Shown in pieces: positions 11,060 to 22,809 of a stretch of DNA of 64,000 nt. The notes beneath the pieces were generated by a model that was not told the origin of the DNA, did no database searches, and saw nothing but the letters and a program-made list of their open reading frames with translations. The number at the start of each line of letters is the position of its first letter. The stretch's first letter is position 1. A program made the position numbers and the translations under genes. Source of the stretch: Cycas panzhihuaensis (Eukaryota > Cycadophyta); the NCBI GenBank assembly GCA_023213395.1, contig CM041465.1, positions 220,727,741-220,791,740 on the forward strand, given 5' to 3'.

Positions 11060-12113
11060 CGCTATAGAAGCCAGTTACAAAGATGAAGATGATGACCTTT
11101 CTACAGATCGCGCTGCTACAGAAGTTCTAGATATAATGGCTATGAGTCTGCTAAGGGAGCACATTTTTCCACCTGTTCTTGAATTTGCTACTACCGAAAT
11201 GCTTTAGTTATGTCCTTGGGGATAATATCATAGGGTTATTTTAAGGGTTGTTTTGAGGTTATGAAGAATAACCTGGAAAAGATCCTAACCATTGTTTTAC
11301 AAGCCCTAAAGGATCTAGAGTAGATGGTACGTGGAGTAGCATCCTTCACATTGGGACAATTTGCAAAGCACTTGTAGCTTGAGATTGTCGAACACTATGA
11401 GATGGTCCTTCCTTGCATTATGAATGGTTTGGGGGATATGTTGATTGAAGTGCAAGAAAAATCATACAATGAATTGGCTACATTCTGTGAGCATATGGGA
11501 GTAGAGATTCTTCCCTATCTTGATCCTCTAATGGTAAAGTTATTGGAAGCTTTGCAAAGCAATCATTGCAATTTACAAGAGACATGCATGTCTGCATTTG
11601 GGTCAGTTGCTATTGTTGCAAAATTAGCTTTTTTTCCATATGCTGAAAGGGTTCTTGATTCGATGAAGATTTTCATGATTCTGACTAAGGATGAAAATCT
11701 CCATGCCTATGCAAGGGTCACTGAGCTTGTCTGCATTATTGCAATGGATTTTGGTCATGCAAGGATTAAGCCAATTTTACCTTCGTTCATTGAAGTTGCT
11801 ATTGTTGGTTTTGATCTAGATTTCAATGAGGCTTCATGAATACACTCATGGTTTCTTCAACAACATTGTAGAAGTTATGGTGGAAGGATTTACATCGTAC
11901 CTCCAGCGAGTGGTTCCTTTGTCATTCGCTTCATGTAATCTTGATGACATGGTAAATGGATTTGGTAGTTTTTCTTCTGATGAAGAAGCTCAAGACGATC
12001 GGAAAGTTCACAACATCAATGTTAGAACTAGTGTCTTGGAGGATGAAAAAACTCTAAAACAAAAGTTAAAAAACAAAGTTAATGAACTTCGTGTGGAGCT
12101 TCAGAATATCTGA
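11060..12113 (+). pseudogene. Captured importin-4-like (importin-beta family) gene fragment, broken
   Basis: Importin-4 is a karyopherin-beta nuclear import receptor built of HEAT repeats. The translation matches the middle of plant importin-4 in order: DRAATEVLDIMAMSLLREH near 11106; LGIIS then CFEVMKNNLEKILTIVLQAL at 11216-11310; MVRGVASFTLGQFAKHL; LPYLDPLMVKLLEALQS near 11514; NLQETCMSAFGSVA; EYTHGFF then VVPLSFASCNLDD near 11910-11950; VRTSVLEDEK. It covers about 330 residues without an intron, so it derives from spliced mRNA (inference). Lesions: a frame change near 11195 with a short deletion, in-frame TAG at 11231, 11321 and 11375, and a frame change at 11826-11839. It ends just after EDEK. 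It lies in sense orientation inside the LTR element. It is not a functional gene. Confidence 0.9.
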
Positions 12114-13449
12114 AGCCCTCTCTTAAAAATCAAGACAAGATTTGAAGGTGTTGATATCTTTGATATCGTATCAATGTCTGATTATAGCAAAGATTGGAGG
12201 TCTTTTGTTATTTATCTATGATGCAATATTTGATCAACAAGGCATACTCATGCCTTTTCTTTTTTAGGCATCTATTGGGTATGACTTGGGATTTTTATTG
12301 TATATGGCTAGTTGGATAAGATTATTTTGGGTCGAGACCTGGCCAGCCAAACACCTAATATTTCTTCCATCCAGTCATGAATGGGTCATATGTTCAGTAA
12401 GGTTGAGGTGTGATCCAAACACACATCAAAATTATTGTAATGACCCAAAATTGATTTATAGTGCAAGACATAGTAATTGCAGATGTCAAAAGGTATAAAA
12501 TAAAAGGAGAACATAATTCCATGATACAAATATATAAGGCAACAATGAAAAAGTTTTTTTTTTTTATCTCAAATTTTTTGAGGGTTTTTTCATCCACAAG
12601 AGGATTCTAATGGTAGCATTAAGTGCAACAATAACTTCCTATAGCAGTAATGTTGTATCAACTTCTAACAATAACAAGTTTGCTCCAAAACACTATACAT
12701 ATGGGCACAGAATAAAACCCAAGATTGAGTTTCGATCAACCATGATGAACCATGTATACAAGAGAGATGTCCTAGCAACTAGCAGCCTCAATAGTCGATT
12801 ACACATGAGCTTCGACAGATGGTCATGTCTTATATGGACTTCAAGTTGATAAAATGTTGAACTATGTATTTGATGGACGTTCTGGCAACTAGCAAACGCA
12901 ACGGTTGGTTACCCATGCGTTCCAACTAATGTTCCTGCCCTCATATAGACTTCATCCTCATTCTGGAAAGTGTTGAATTGTATCTAGTGTGACCACGATT
13001 TTTTTAGTCCTTTATATGATGATATTATTGGGTCTTTTTGGTGATGATTGTTAGTTATACCAATTATGTTGTGTAATAAATGGCATTACAAGGAACCCAA
13101 TGATATAATTGAGTAGATAGATAATTTAGTGAAAAGAGGCAACTCCGCAAAATATAGAATCGTAAAGAGACAACTCCGCAAAACATAAAAATAACCGGGT
13201 ATGTCAAGGGAGGATAGACAACCCAATGGAGAAGTATACCATCAAAGGCTACCTCAACAGATTATGGTCATGCCCTGATATCATTATTTTCACCCAAACA
13301 GATATGGTAAAGTTTATGGTAAAGTTTTTTAAGGAACGAGATCACCTATATATTGTTGATTTCAAATTTTTGGGGGTATGAAAGATCGGAAAAAGTTTTG
13401 AAATTATGTATGAGTGAGAACACTTGTTGATTTTGTGCTAGGGGAGACG
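12114..13449. other. 3' internal region of the importin-carrying element, no gene seen
   Basis: It is AT-rich and has only short frames. A short internal similarity is visible: actagcagcctcaa...tcgattacacatg near 12778 against actagcaaacgcaa...tggttacccatg near 12885. It ends in the purine tract ctaggggagacg before the 3' LTR. Confidence 0.5.
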
Positions 13450-14060
13450 TGTTCACAAGATGAGTCAACCGATTTGCGGGGTTTTGAGAAAAAAATGGAG
13501 TATAATTTCAATCTTAAATTGCAATCAAAATGCGACCAAGTATGACTTAAAGTGCAACTAGATTGCAATCCGAGTATGACCAGGTATAACCTAAAGTACA
13601 ACCAAGACCCCAGGTTGTAATTATGATGACCAATGTAATTATTGTTATTGTTAACAAATTGTTATTAATGAATTAATTAGAAATTAGTTAGGAGTTAATT
13701 GGAAAATGGTTCAGAGGAAAGATTATATAAGGAACATTCATGTGGACAGGAGGGGGATACATATACGCATGTGTAAGAATGCATTAGGTCTTCCTTCTTT
13801 TCTTCCATTGTATCTCTCATTGTACTGGGTTGAGGGTTCTTCCGTTGTTGTACTATGGGTCTGCGCCCGACCCTTCTCTGATTGGAGCAATCCCCTTTTG
13901 ATAATGAAATAAGGTTTACCTCAATCTATGGTATATTGTACTTATGCTTCTATGTAATAATATAAACATGTTGTCCTAATAATATGATTGATAGGATTGA
14001 TGTTCTCCTGTGTGTTCCCTTCTTGTTCGAGTTCTGTTTGTGACAAGGAGTGAGCACACA
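13450..14060 (+). repeat. 3' LTR of the importin-carrying element
   Basis: It starts TGTTCACAAGATGAGTC, aligns with 9859-10602, and ends GAGCACACA. It is shorter than the 5' LTR because one central block is not shared. Confidence 0.82.
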
Positions 14061-15256
14061 ATGACTTGGAGCTAAAAAAAAAAAGAGAGAACACTATTTA
14101 ACGATTGTGATAAATAAGGATTAAAAGAACATTGTAATTGGATTTAGCCTTTCTAATTCAAAGTGCTATTTCAAACTAAGAAAGGAAAGAGAACACTAGA
14201 GTGAAAAATCTTGTATAGACCCTGCCACATCCACCCTATCTTATTAGTATTCCCAATCCAATCCAGTTACCGGATCCTTATTCATCAATTCTAGTGGTGG
14301 ATTTGGTATAAAGGCTCCTGCTCCACGAGCAAGGAGTGCCATGAGCGGAGTGAGAAACAAAGCAAAGGCTGGGATTGAATTATTATATGTACGTATTCCA
14401 TGCAATGGTTTACTTATGTCATTTAATAGATGATTTGTATATTGAGAAATTATGCAAACTAATATGGTGTGTGGTTGAAATAGAAACTAGTTTCCTCACT
14501 GCTATTGGACATGAATATGCTATTGGCATGCATCAGAAATTTATGAGTAGGTGCTTTCATTGCTTACTGGTTGTACAATAACAAAGACATTCGTATGAGT
14601 ATTTTTACCAACATTAGCATGGAAATTAGCAGAAAAATGATTTGGCATTGTATGTACATTTCTGAGTTTAGAATGGGGATCATGCAAAGCCTCTGATGAA
14701 ATTATGTGCCGTTATTTGAAACATTTTGCTTAATATCATGTCTTTCCCAAAACTATTACAATGGTAGATTGCAAGAAAAAAACATGATTCATGCAAGTGT
14801 GTTCTGCCTTCACATCACATTTTCAAATGAGCTACAATTCTATTCTTGAGCATTGTTCTTTTGTGCTTTTGATCGAGTTAATTTAAAATCCAGAAAAGAA
14901 AAAGGCATAGAACCTAGGTAGCAGTGATCTGAACCACCAATATGATAAGAGAATTTAGCAAGAGGGGAAAATAATTTATATAGACAAGGTTCAGCTCTAG
15001 TTATTGTTTGGTTAGGCTTGCAAACTGTACCAGATTCTTATTTCTTTCTTTCAGGAAGGGTGTGTGCAATCACAAAAGATGAATGATTTGCTACGCCTAG
15101 GCAAAAGGGGAAATCAGGGTAATATTAAAAAACCATCAGACATATCTATAAATTGATGAATGCAAGATGAGCACGTGAGGGCTTAAGGAAATAGCAGATA
15201 GGTCATCAGTTTTTTTCTCCCAAACACACTTGAAAAAAGCATAAATTCATTAGTGG

Positions 15257-15709
15257 AAGGTGAATTCCTTCATGAGAACAGACTGATGAACTCCCCTATG
15301 GGTGTGAAAGGAAAGGATTAAGATAGCAACATAGATTCTATTAGGCATCAGAATGCCTACTGAAGATAACAGAGAAAGGACATCCTCTGAACTAATATGC
15401 TTGTAAATATATTCCTCACTATAAAATGAAAAAAATTTAGGAAAGGGTGGATTATCTCCTAGGCCAATGGTCACTCCATGAAGGTGAATTCTTTTACGAG
15501 GAAAAACTGATAAACTACACACTGGATGGGAAAGGAAAGGATTAATATAGATAGCAGAGCATGTTCTATTATGCATCAGAATGCTTGGTGAAGATAACAG
15601 AGAAAGGATGTGCTCTGATCTAATATGCTTGTAAGTAAATTTTTCATTATAAAATCAGAAAAATTTAGAGGGAAAGAGGATTAAGTTCCTAGGTCAATGG
15701 TCACTCCAT
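15257..15709. repeat. Tandem duplication, about 224-bp period, two copies
   Basis: Copies 15257-15480 and 15481-15709 share aaggtgaattc, gataacagagaaagga, ctaatatgcttgtaa and ccaatggtcactccat in the same order. They are moderately diverged. A 108-codon minus-strand frame spans part of it but has no recognisable domain. Confidence 0.85.
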
Positions 15710-17562
15710 TATTTACATCAGAGATCCACGTTAGTGGGTAAGAGCACACAATGGAGAATCAAATAAGCAAGCAACTACAAAATTGGGTTTTCAGATAGTG
15801 CATATGTGATCTCTGGATTCAAATCCAGACCCACAGAAGAGCATTGTGCAAAGCTCTACAACATCCCTGAGAAGTTTGCCTTTGAAGCAGATCATAAAGA
15901 GGGCACTTTGGGTACATTATGAACAGAAATTACTTTTATGTATAACTTATGAACTTCAGATGCATCCAAAGAGACTCACCGCTGAGACCGAAGTTGTTTA
16001 GGCCATGGAGCTACTCTAAGGTGACACCAAACTGCTGTGCAGAGAAGCAACTGATGAAACATTCCCAAACTTGCATTGGAAACTTACAAAGCCACACACT
16101 AGGGGCCAAGGTCATGACCATATAAGATTCCCCATTACAAGTGGCCATTCACCAACAAAAACATTCAAGGTCTTATCCTCGAAAGGCCATGAATGAAGTC
16201 CTCATGGGAAGAAGGAAATAGGGAGATCTTGTATGACCCAAGGGTAGGGAAACATGACAAAGCTGCCGAAGGTTAGGAGAGATTCATGAATCAATGTCTG
16301 TAGATCAGGCAGCCAGGACTGGCATTGGTTATGTATGCGCTTGGGCAGAACTGCCCTAAGCTACATGAGCCTCACACCATTTGAACTGTAAAGCTATTTG
16401 GAGGGAAGACCAACAGATTTTGATGTGGAGAAAATAAAGAAGATATAGTTAATTCCTTTACCCTTGGGGCATGCTTACGAGGCAATGAACCTAAGTGTTG
16501 AGAATGAGAACTGACAATCCCATAGTGATAGTGCCAGCCAGCTGACAAGATAGTCCTAGTTGGATTCCACACCACAACACATAGGCATGATAGCAATTGG
16601 CCAACTCCTCTAATGTTGGAGGCAAAAATAAATTAAATCCCTCTGGGTTTATGGAAAATTAGTTGGAAACTAATATGAAGGCACTGGCAAGGTCATAAGG
16701 GCTGAATCGGAAAGAATAATAAGGATTTATTTGGAGAATATTAAGTACTATAACCTAAGGTGAATCTTATAGTTGAAAGTGTATGGAGACATGGCAGGTA
16801 ACTGCAGCCCAAGGCCTTCTGAACAGATGAATCAAGACTTCTATGGGAGATTGAAAACAGTAAAAGAATTATGGGTGTCAAATCTTGAATTCTAAATTTT
16901 AGACATTAGCATATGCGCATACTTTTGCAAGCAGCTTAGCATCATTCATTCAAGGTTACATGCCCTTGAAAACATGGAAAATTCTTGCTTCATTAAATGC
17001 AAGAAGATAGTTGTCAAGCCAAGCGATGAGAAGAGTGGCACTCAATGCATGCACCCAGGAAAGGAAAAGGAAAAGGATTAGCCTTGGATAGCAACTGATT
17101 TCGTTCTCTCCCTAGTTTCCACACCATATAAACTCTAATGACTCATTTCAATAAAAGCGTGACACAATCCATTTCCTCCAGGTATGTATGCTTATAATTC
17201 AAATTCTGCCCCTTACTTCTGGGATGACCGTCAGTTGTTCATCAAATGTACCCGCCCTTCAGCTGAGTCCTCAGATGAGAAGTATTCAATTCTCTCTTCT
17301 AGCTGAAAGGCCAAACACCACATCAGGCATGGGCACTTGATTTAGTTGTGGGGTGAATCACTTTTAAAAGGATTGTCATATGTTTGCTCAAATGTCTACC
17401 ATGCTTGCTCAACAAAAGCAATCTTGACCAATTGTTGTACATGTTATTCAACCTCATTGTCTCTCCTTGTCCTAGGTTTGTCTCTCCTATTGGACTGAAT
17501 TCTAGATCACGAAAAGTACTTACTCTTGAGGCAAGCATCAGGCCCAGATAAAAAAGACAAGA

Positions 17563-17973
17563 TTGAACTTTTCCATAAGAATTGGTTTGGATGGAGAAAG
17601 AATCAACATCAAAGGGAGGTGTTTAATATCCTCAAAGATTGCAACAATCAAAGAAAATATGGAAGGAAATCATTCTGATATTGTGAAAGAATTAGAGAAT
17701 ATGGATGTCAAGATTCCTTTTGGCTCAAGCCATTTGGAATTATCCTGCATATGTTCGCTCTATGCAGAAAGGAGATTGAAACCAAACTGGAATGAAATGT
17801 ATATCCATTTAATGCAACAAACTTCCAAGGTTATTTGGGGAAAGAAGACAATGCAGAAGTTGGAAGATCCAAAAACTTCAACAGTGGATTTTCATAGTAA
17901 AATCACTCTAGTGAAGAATGTGTTGGGTTGGTCTTGGTATCAAATATCCATACAAACCATGAAAATTGTTTAG
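17563..17973 (+). CDS. Unrecognised open frame, 136 codons (hypothetical, doubtful)
   Basis: This is the longest unexplained open frame in 14-19 kb. The translation is mixed, has no signal peptide, membrane segment or known motif, and the start codon has no special support. It could be a chance frame or a remnant of an old element. I do not recognise it, and there is no neighbouring gene to give context. Confidence 0.12.
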   Translation: MNFSIRIGLDGERINIKGRCLISSKIATIKENMEGNHSDIVKELENMDVKIPFGSSHLELSCICSLYAERRLKPNWNEMYIHLMQQTSKVIWGKKTMQKLEDPKTSTVDFHSKITLVKNVLGWSWYQISIQTMKIV

Positions 17974-18916
17974 CATCTATCTGGGATTAACCTGGTCTCA
18001 TTGACCCCACAATTACACAACATACAATGGCAGCAATATAAGCCAACATTAGATCATTCGACATAGATATATGCTGCCAGACAGTTTATTTTATCCCCAT
18101 GAACTCTCTCCTCACAAGAGTGAACTGTTGTCAGGCACACGCAAACACATTTATGATGTCTGCAAACTCATTGACTGTGTATTATCTCTGCAATAACACA
18201 CAAATCACTATGCAAGCATTTCCACACCCTCACTTGGTTGAAGCCCATTCATTTATAAAAAGCACAATTGTCCTCGACCATTACAATCCATCTAGCGCCT
18301 ATTTATAACTATAACAATCAAAATCACTAACCTACTCTGTGCACTATCCAAAATGACCCACTTATCAGAACATCTCTCCCGAACTTATTGTGTTCTGCAT
18401 TCCAAAGCACTTACGACGTAGGGTCTGTTCTCTGTAGAGTGCAATGCAAACAAAAATGAAAAGTGAATTGAGACAAGTAGTCTACAAAATCTAAAGAGAG
18501 CAAATAGAGAAAAAAAAAAATCAGGAGGCGGCAATGAAGTGGAGCATAAACAAAAAAGAACCAAACCACGGGGTCTACAACTTTTGGTGAGAGGACAGAA
18601 AGAAGAACTCAGAAAGTAGCCATGCTAACAGAGGTGATTGGAATGTTTCCCACTGATGATGTGGATACCAACATGATGGGGAAGCAGAGAGCACTGGAGA
18701 TAACATAAAATCGATCTGAATCTGCATAAAGGGTGAAGTCGTTATGCATGCTGCTTGGTTGTCAACTGGAAGGAACATTGTGACTATATTAAACTAATTG
18801 CATGTCTTCTTGCCTAACATAAGCAATGGTAAGAACCAATACCACATTGTGGAAAAAATATTTTTGAAGTTAACCTCTCGTGCATCAATTCATTTGAGAA
18901 TGTTGATGGAAAAAAA

Positions 18917-19392
18917 TGTTCAACTTCACTTGGATCCTGAGTATCTGCTAGAAAAATTCCAAATACAAAGAATACACAGCAAAGTGATAACAAAATATGT
19001 CTAAAATGCAGCAATAAATGAATGAAAAGAGAACTGTCCAAGTCAAAATAAATGGGAAATGAATGAACAAAATATCACCAGATATAAAATAACTAAATAT
19101 CAGTTAAAAATAGTATTGGAGTCAAGATAATGCTCCCTCTTCGAGGTGAGGTAGCGTACGAGTATTGATGCCCAAAGGGCCGAAGTACTGACACCTTAGA
19201 GGTTAAAAATCTCTTGCCAAATCAGCGCTATGATGGGTGGGAATGAAGCCCCCAGTTCCCTTACATAGTTGGATTCTGCCTCCATATAGAGGTCGGCCAA
19301 GACAGGGTGAAATACTGGGTTGAATAACCCATGTAAGTCAGCCAAAACACTACTTCTAAGTCGGCCAAGACTGAATAATTTGGTTCACTACA
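18917..19392 (-). repeat. 3' LTR of chromovirus 1
   Basis: It aligns with 23975-24434 over most of its length (ccaaatacaaagaatac, taatgctccctcttcgag, tccatatagaggtcg). On the minus strand it starts TGTAGTGAACCAAATTATTC, right after the purine tract. Confidence 0.85.
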
Positions 19393-19406
19393 TGTCTTGC
19401 CCCTCG
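19393..19406 (-). promoter_or_regulatory. Polypurine tract of chromovirus 1
   Basis: The minus strand reads CGAGGGGCAAGACA immediately before the 3' LTR, the plus-strand DNA primer site of LTR elements. Confidence 0.75.
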
Positions 19407-19422
19407 AAAACATGCTCTGTCC

Positions 19423-19737
19423 TCAAAGCATGGGTAAATTGGGATGTTGTTGCAGACATGCTTTGGACTCCCAAGTGGCATCCTCTGCATCTAGAGCCTT
19501 CCATTTTATGAGGAACTCTTGGATTTTTCTGGAGCATAGTTCTCTCATCCTTGTCTGTAAAATCCCTTCGGGTTCGATAGGCATCTTGCCTTCTTCGTCT
19601 AAATCTGGAATTGTTGTGTGAAAAGTTATCTTCTCACCTATCTTCTTCTTCAAGCAAGACACGTGGAGAACGTTATGAATTTTGCTTTCTAGGTTTAGGA
19701 GTAGGCGATATGCTACTTCCCCGATCTTTTTTTTCAC
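19423..19737 (-). pseudogene. Chromovirus 1 integrase tail and chromodomain
   Basis: The 104-codon frame begins in the integrase tail (RLLLNLESKIHNVLHVSCLK) and continues through PEGILQTRMRELCSRKIQEF into LIKWKALDAEDATWES, the chromodomain core. In chromoviruses this domain is thought to steer integration to particular chromatin. The frame is open here but is cut off from the integrase core by stops upstream. Confidence 0.85.
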
Positions 19738-19944
19738 TCGATATGGTTTGTAAAACCACAGTGCTAATTTCTATTTGTTCATTTGTCGCATTGATACTCG
19801 TTTAAACGGTTGAAGTCTGAGAAAGACCCAATCTCCTACTTCAAAATTCCTTACCCTTTTTGCATCTGCTTCTTGTTTCATCCTATTCCCTGCGGTATTT
19901 AGATTATCTTTTAATATTTGTAGTGTTCACTCTAACTACTCCTA

Positions 19945-20580
19945 TTATTCATAGACTGATTGAACCTGTGATACTTTTGTCAAGATAAAGTATAGATGGA
20001 GTTCATATCCGCATAAGGCTTGGAATGGTGACATTTTAGCTAATGTATGGTATGTGGTATTGAAACACCATTCTAGTATGTGAAGCCACTTGTGCCATTG
20101 GTTTTGTTTGTCTGAGAAAAAATTCCGCAAGCATCCTTTTAAACACTTGTTTACCACCTCAGTTTGCCCATCCGTTTGTGGGTGATAACCAATATTCATA
20201 TATAATTTTGTTCCTACCAACTTGAATAGATCCTGCCAAAAATGGCTAGTAAATTTTGGGTCTCTATCATTGACTATGATCTTTGAAAACCCATGCAATC
20301 GATGTATTTCTTTCATGTATACTTCCACAATCCGACTTGCCTTCACCGTAGTTTGCATCCCCCTAAAATGCACATATTTCATAAGTCTATCCACTACTAC
20401 AAAAATAGCATCCTTTCCTTCTAATCGTGGGAGGCCTGTAATGAAATCCAAAGAAATTTCTTTCCTTTTTTGGGTTGGGATATGTAGAAGTTGTAACAGT
20501 CCTGAGCTTTTCACACATTCACCTTTGTTACGTTGACAAATGTCACATTCTAATACATTTTTTAGGATGTCTACTTTCAT
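19945..20580 (-). pseudogene. Chromovirus 1 integrase core
   Basis: It contains the CDICQRNKG end of the HHCC zinc-binding domain and then the core: SLDFITGLPRLEGKDAIFVV (first Asp), VNDRDPKFTSHFW (second Asp) and HPQTDGQTEVVNKCL (Glu). It is a 211-codon continuous frame, the longest intact stretch of the element. The three acidic residues for DNA strand transfer are present. Confidence 0.92.
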
Positions 20581-20826
20581 CCCCTTCTAGTAAAAAGAGT
20601 TCCTTATTTTCCAGTAGGTTTTATCAATTCCTATATGTCCTCCTATAGATGTTCAGTGAGCTTCATCTACTAAAACCTCCTCTACTTTGGACTATGTTGG
20701 GACAAATATCTTTCCTTTTCGTAGAATCAAATCTCCATGCAGATCAAACTTCGACGTCTTTTGGGCCTATATATCTTCTAACACTTTTTGTGATAATGGA
20801 TCGTCCTCGTATTCTGTAATCAATTC

Positions 20827-21379
20827 CTAAATCCAATTACAGGTTGCTACTATTACAACCTTGAGAGATATTTCCATATTGTTCTCCTCCAGTAGCCTTA
20901 ACAGGGCATCTGTTACGACATCCTCTTTCCCTTTTTTGTATTCGACACTAAAATCGAATGTTTGCAACTTGCTCACCCATTTTTGTTGTTTGTTCGATAA
21001 CGTTCTCTGATTCAAGAAGTATTTTAGGTTGTCATGATCTGTTTGAACTATGAATTTGTTTTCAAGCAAATATTGCCTCCACTGTTGAATCATGTGCATA
21101 ATTGCAAACATCTTTTTGTTATATATTTTTTAACTTCTCTCTATTGTTTGGATTCTTGGTTTCATAAGCTATCGGCCAACCCTCTGGTATTAGAACGACT
21201 CCAATCCCAAATCCAAAAGCATCGCAATCTAGGATAAATGGTTGAGAAAAGTCTGATATTGCTAAAACCGATACTGTAACCATTGCCCTTTCGAGGTCTT
21301 CAAAGGCTTTCTCTACTAACGGGTTCCATCCGAATGCATCCTTCTTTGTAACATCTGTCAGTGGTGTTGCAATATGGGC
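20827..21379 (-). pseudogene. Chromovirus 1 RNase H region
   Basis: It includes FIVQTDHDNLKYFLNQRTLS and KWVSKLQTFDFSVEYKKGKE, typical of the gypsy RNase H and its connection to RT. A frameshift and stops separate it from RT (21380) and from integrase. Confidence 0.85.
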
Positions 21380-22000
21380 CTATCCCTTAATAAACTTCTG
21401 AAGGAACCCTGCTACTCCTAAAAAACTTCTTATCCCTGTCACGTTCTTTGGCATTGGCCAATTGACAATGGCTTGTGTCTTCTTCGTGTCTATCTTGATC
21501 CCTTCCCTGGTAATGACATGCCCTAGACATTCCAACTCTTCTTTTGCAAAGATGCATTTTTCCATGTTCACATATAATTGGTGTTTTTCAAAAAACATCA
21601 AAACTGCCCCGATATGGTCTAGGTGTTCTTCCCAAGTTTTGTTGTATAGCATAAATTTTCATAATAGTGGTTTGAGTATTATATTTATGGTACATTGGAA
21701 TGTAACTGGGGCATTCGTCAATCTGAATGGCATAACTTTGAACTCAAATAGCCCCTCATGGGTGCCGAAAGTTGTTTTGTAAATGTCCTCTTCTTTGACA
21801 CGGATCTGATAAATACCCAGATCTGAGATTGATTTTCGTGAAATATTTCGCTTTGCGAATCTCGTCGAGCAAATCATCTATCCCAGGGATGGGATAACGA
21901 TTCCTTACTATCAATTTGTTTAATCCACGATAGTCTACACACATCCTGTAGGATCCATCCTTTTTGGGGTTCACCACCACTAGTGATGCAAACAAGCTTG
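21380..22000 (-). pseudogene. Chromovirus 1 reverse transcriptase, catalytic loop missing
   Basis: Palm motifs [20 protein letters not shown] and [14 protein letters not shown] are present, followed by KTWEEHLDHIGAV and the thumb-side LGHVITREGIKID. The stretch that should hold the FFDD catalytic aspartates is missing: ILKPLL-stop-KFMLYNKTW runs straight into the following helix. The frame also breaks near 21830. Compare the sister element, where LLIFFDDILIYSKTW is intact (about 36580-36610). The enzyme is dead. Confidence 0.9.
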
Positions 22001-22157
22001 TACTATTCGCTATCTGTCCCTACACTAGGAGTTCCCTTGTGATATTTTCAATCCCCTTTCTCAAGTGATATGAGTGTCTGTATGGCCATATGTTTACCAG
22101 TGCTACTCCTAGTACCAACTCAATAGCGTGCTAATGTTCATGTTGGGGAGAAAGGCC

Positions 22158-22680
22158 CTAAGGCTCCTTAAATACTGAATTGTGCTCATTTAGGATTTCT
22201 TGTACTTCGAGTGCCACGTCTTGCACTACTATTTTATAGCATGTTAATATGTACATTAAAGGATTTTTCTCGAGTATTTTCTCCATTTGGTGTGAGGATG
22301 CTAATTGCACCAGTGGTGTAGCAGGTGATTGAAGCTTGTACTTTTGTCCCTTCTGGTAAGGGTACATGAATCGGGTCCTATAGTTTGTAACTATATTCCC
22401 CAATGCTTGTAACCACTGAATGCTTAAGGTTGCATCCATGCTTCCAATTGACATCACGAACATGCATGTGGTTACTGGATAATCCCCAATTTGTAAATTT
22501 ATGGGCTTGCAATACCCTCCACATGGTGTTGTTTTTTCGTTTGCAATGGACACCTAAAATGTATTTAATGTTTGAATTGCTAATCCCAACTTATTCGTTG
22601 TGGCTTGGTTGATAAACCTATGGATGCTGCCACTATCTACTAGAATTGCCATCGGAGCTCCTTTAATCATCCCTTGGAAC
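22158..22680 (-). pseudogene. Chromovirus 1 aspartic protease region
   Basis: A LVDSGS-type active site (Asp-Ser-Gly) lies near 22630, followed after an in-frame TAG by VSIANEKTTPCGGYCK and the linker to RT (HQMEKILEKNPLMYILTCYK). The family usually has D-S/T-G here, so the site is conserved although the frame is interrupted at 22554. Confidence 0.8.
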
Positions 22681-22809
22681 CTGAGGATTTGAGGAGTAAC
22701 TTACTGTTCTGTACTGGCTTGTAAGGAAATTTGTACGTTCTCAGTATCCACTTCCAAAAGTTGGTCTACTTCGACTTCTTCTTCTAGAGCTTGCTCAATC
22801 TCTTCTTCT

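Larger units (their letters stand above)
9859..14060 (+). mobile_element. LTR retrotransposon carrying a captured importin-4-like gene fragment
   Basis: Direct repeats at 9859-10602 and 13450-14060 both end ...gtgacaaggagtgagcacaca. The left one is followed by TTTTGGCATCGTTGC, a decayed gypsy-type (tRNA-Asp-like) primer-binding site. The right one is preceded by the purine tract ctaggggagacg. Orientation is therefore plus. The 2.85-kb internal region lacks gag, protease, RT and integrase. In sense orientation it carries about 1 kb of an importin-beta-family coding sequence. This is the structure of a non-autonomous element that has transduced host mRNA. The LTRs are related in U3 to those of the Tat-like gypsy element at 27761-43440, a plausible source of enzymes. 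No target-site duplication is evident. Confidence 0.82.
14061..18916. other. About 4.9 kb without a supported gene
   Basis: No known protein domain, LTR pair or RNA gene was recognised. It contains a clear tandem duplication (15257-15709) and one unrecognised 136-codon frame (17563-17973). The rest is AT-rich with short frames only. Confidence 0.5.
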
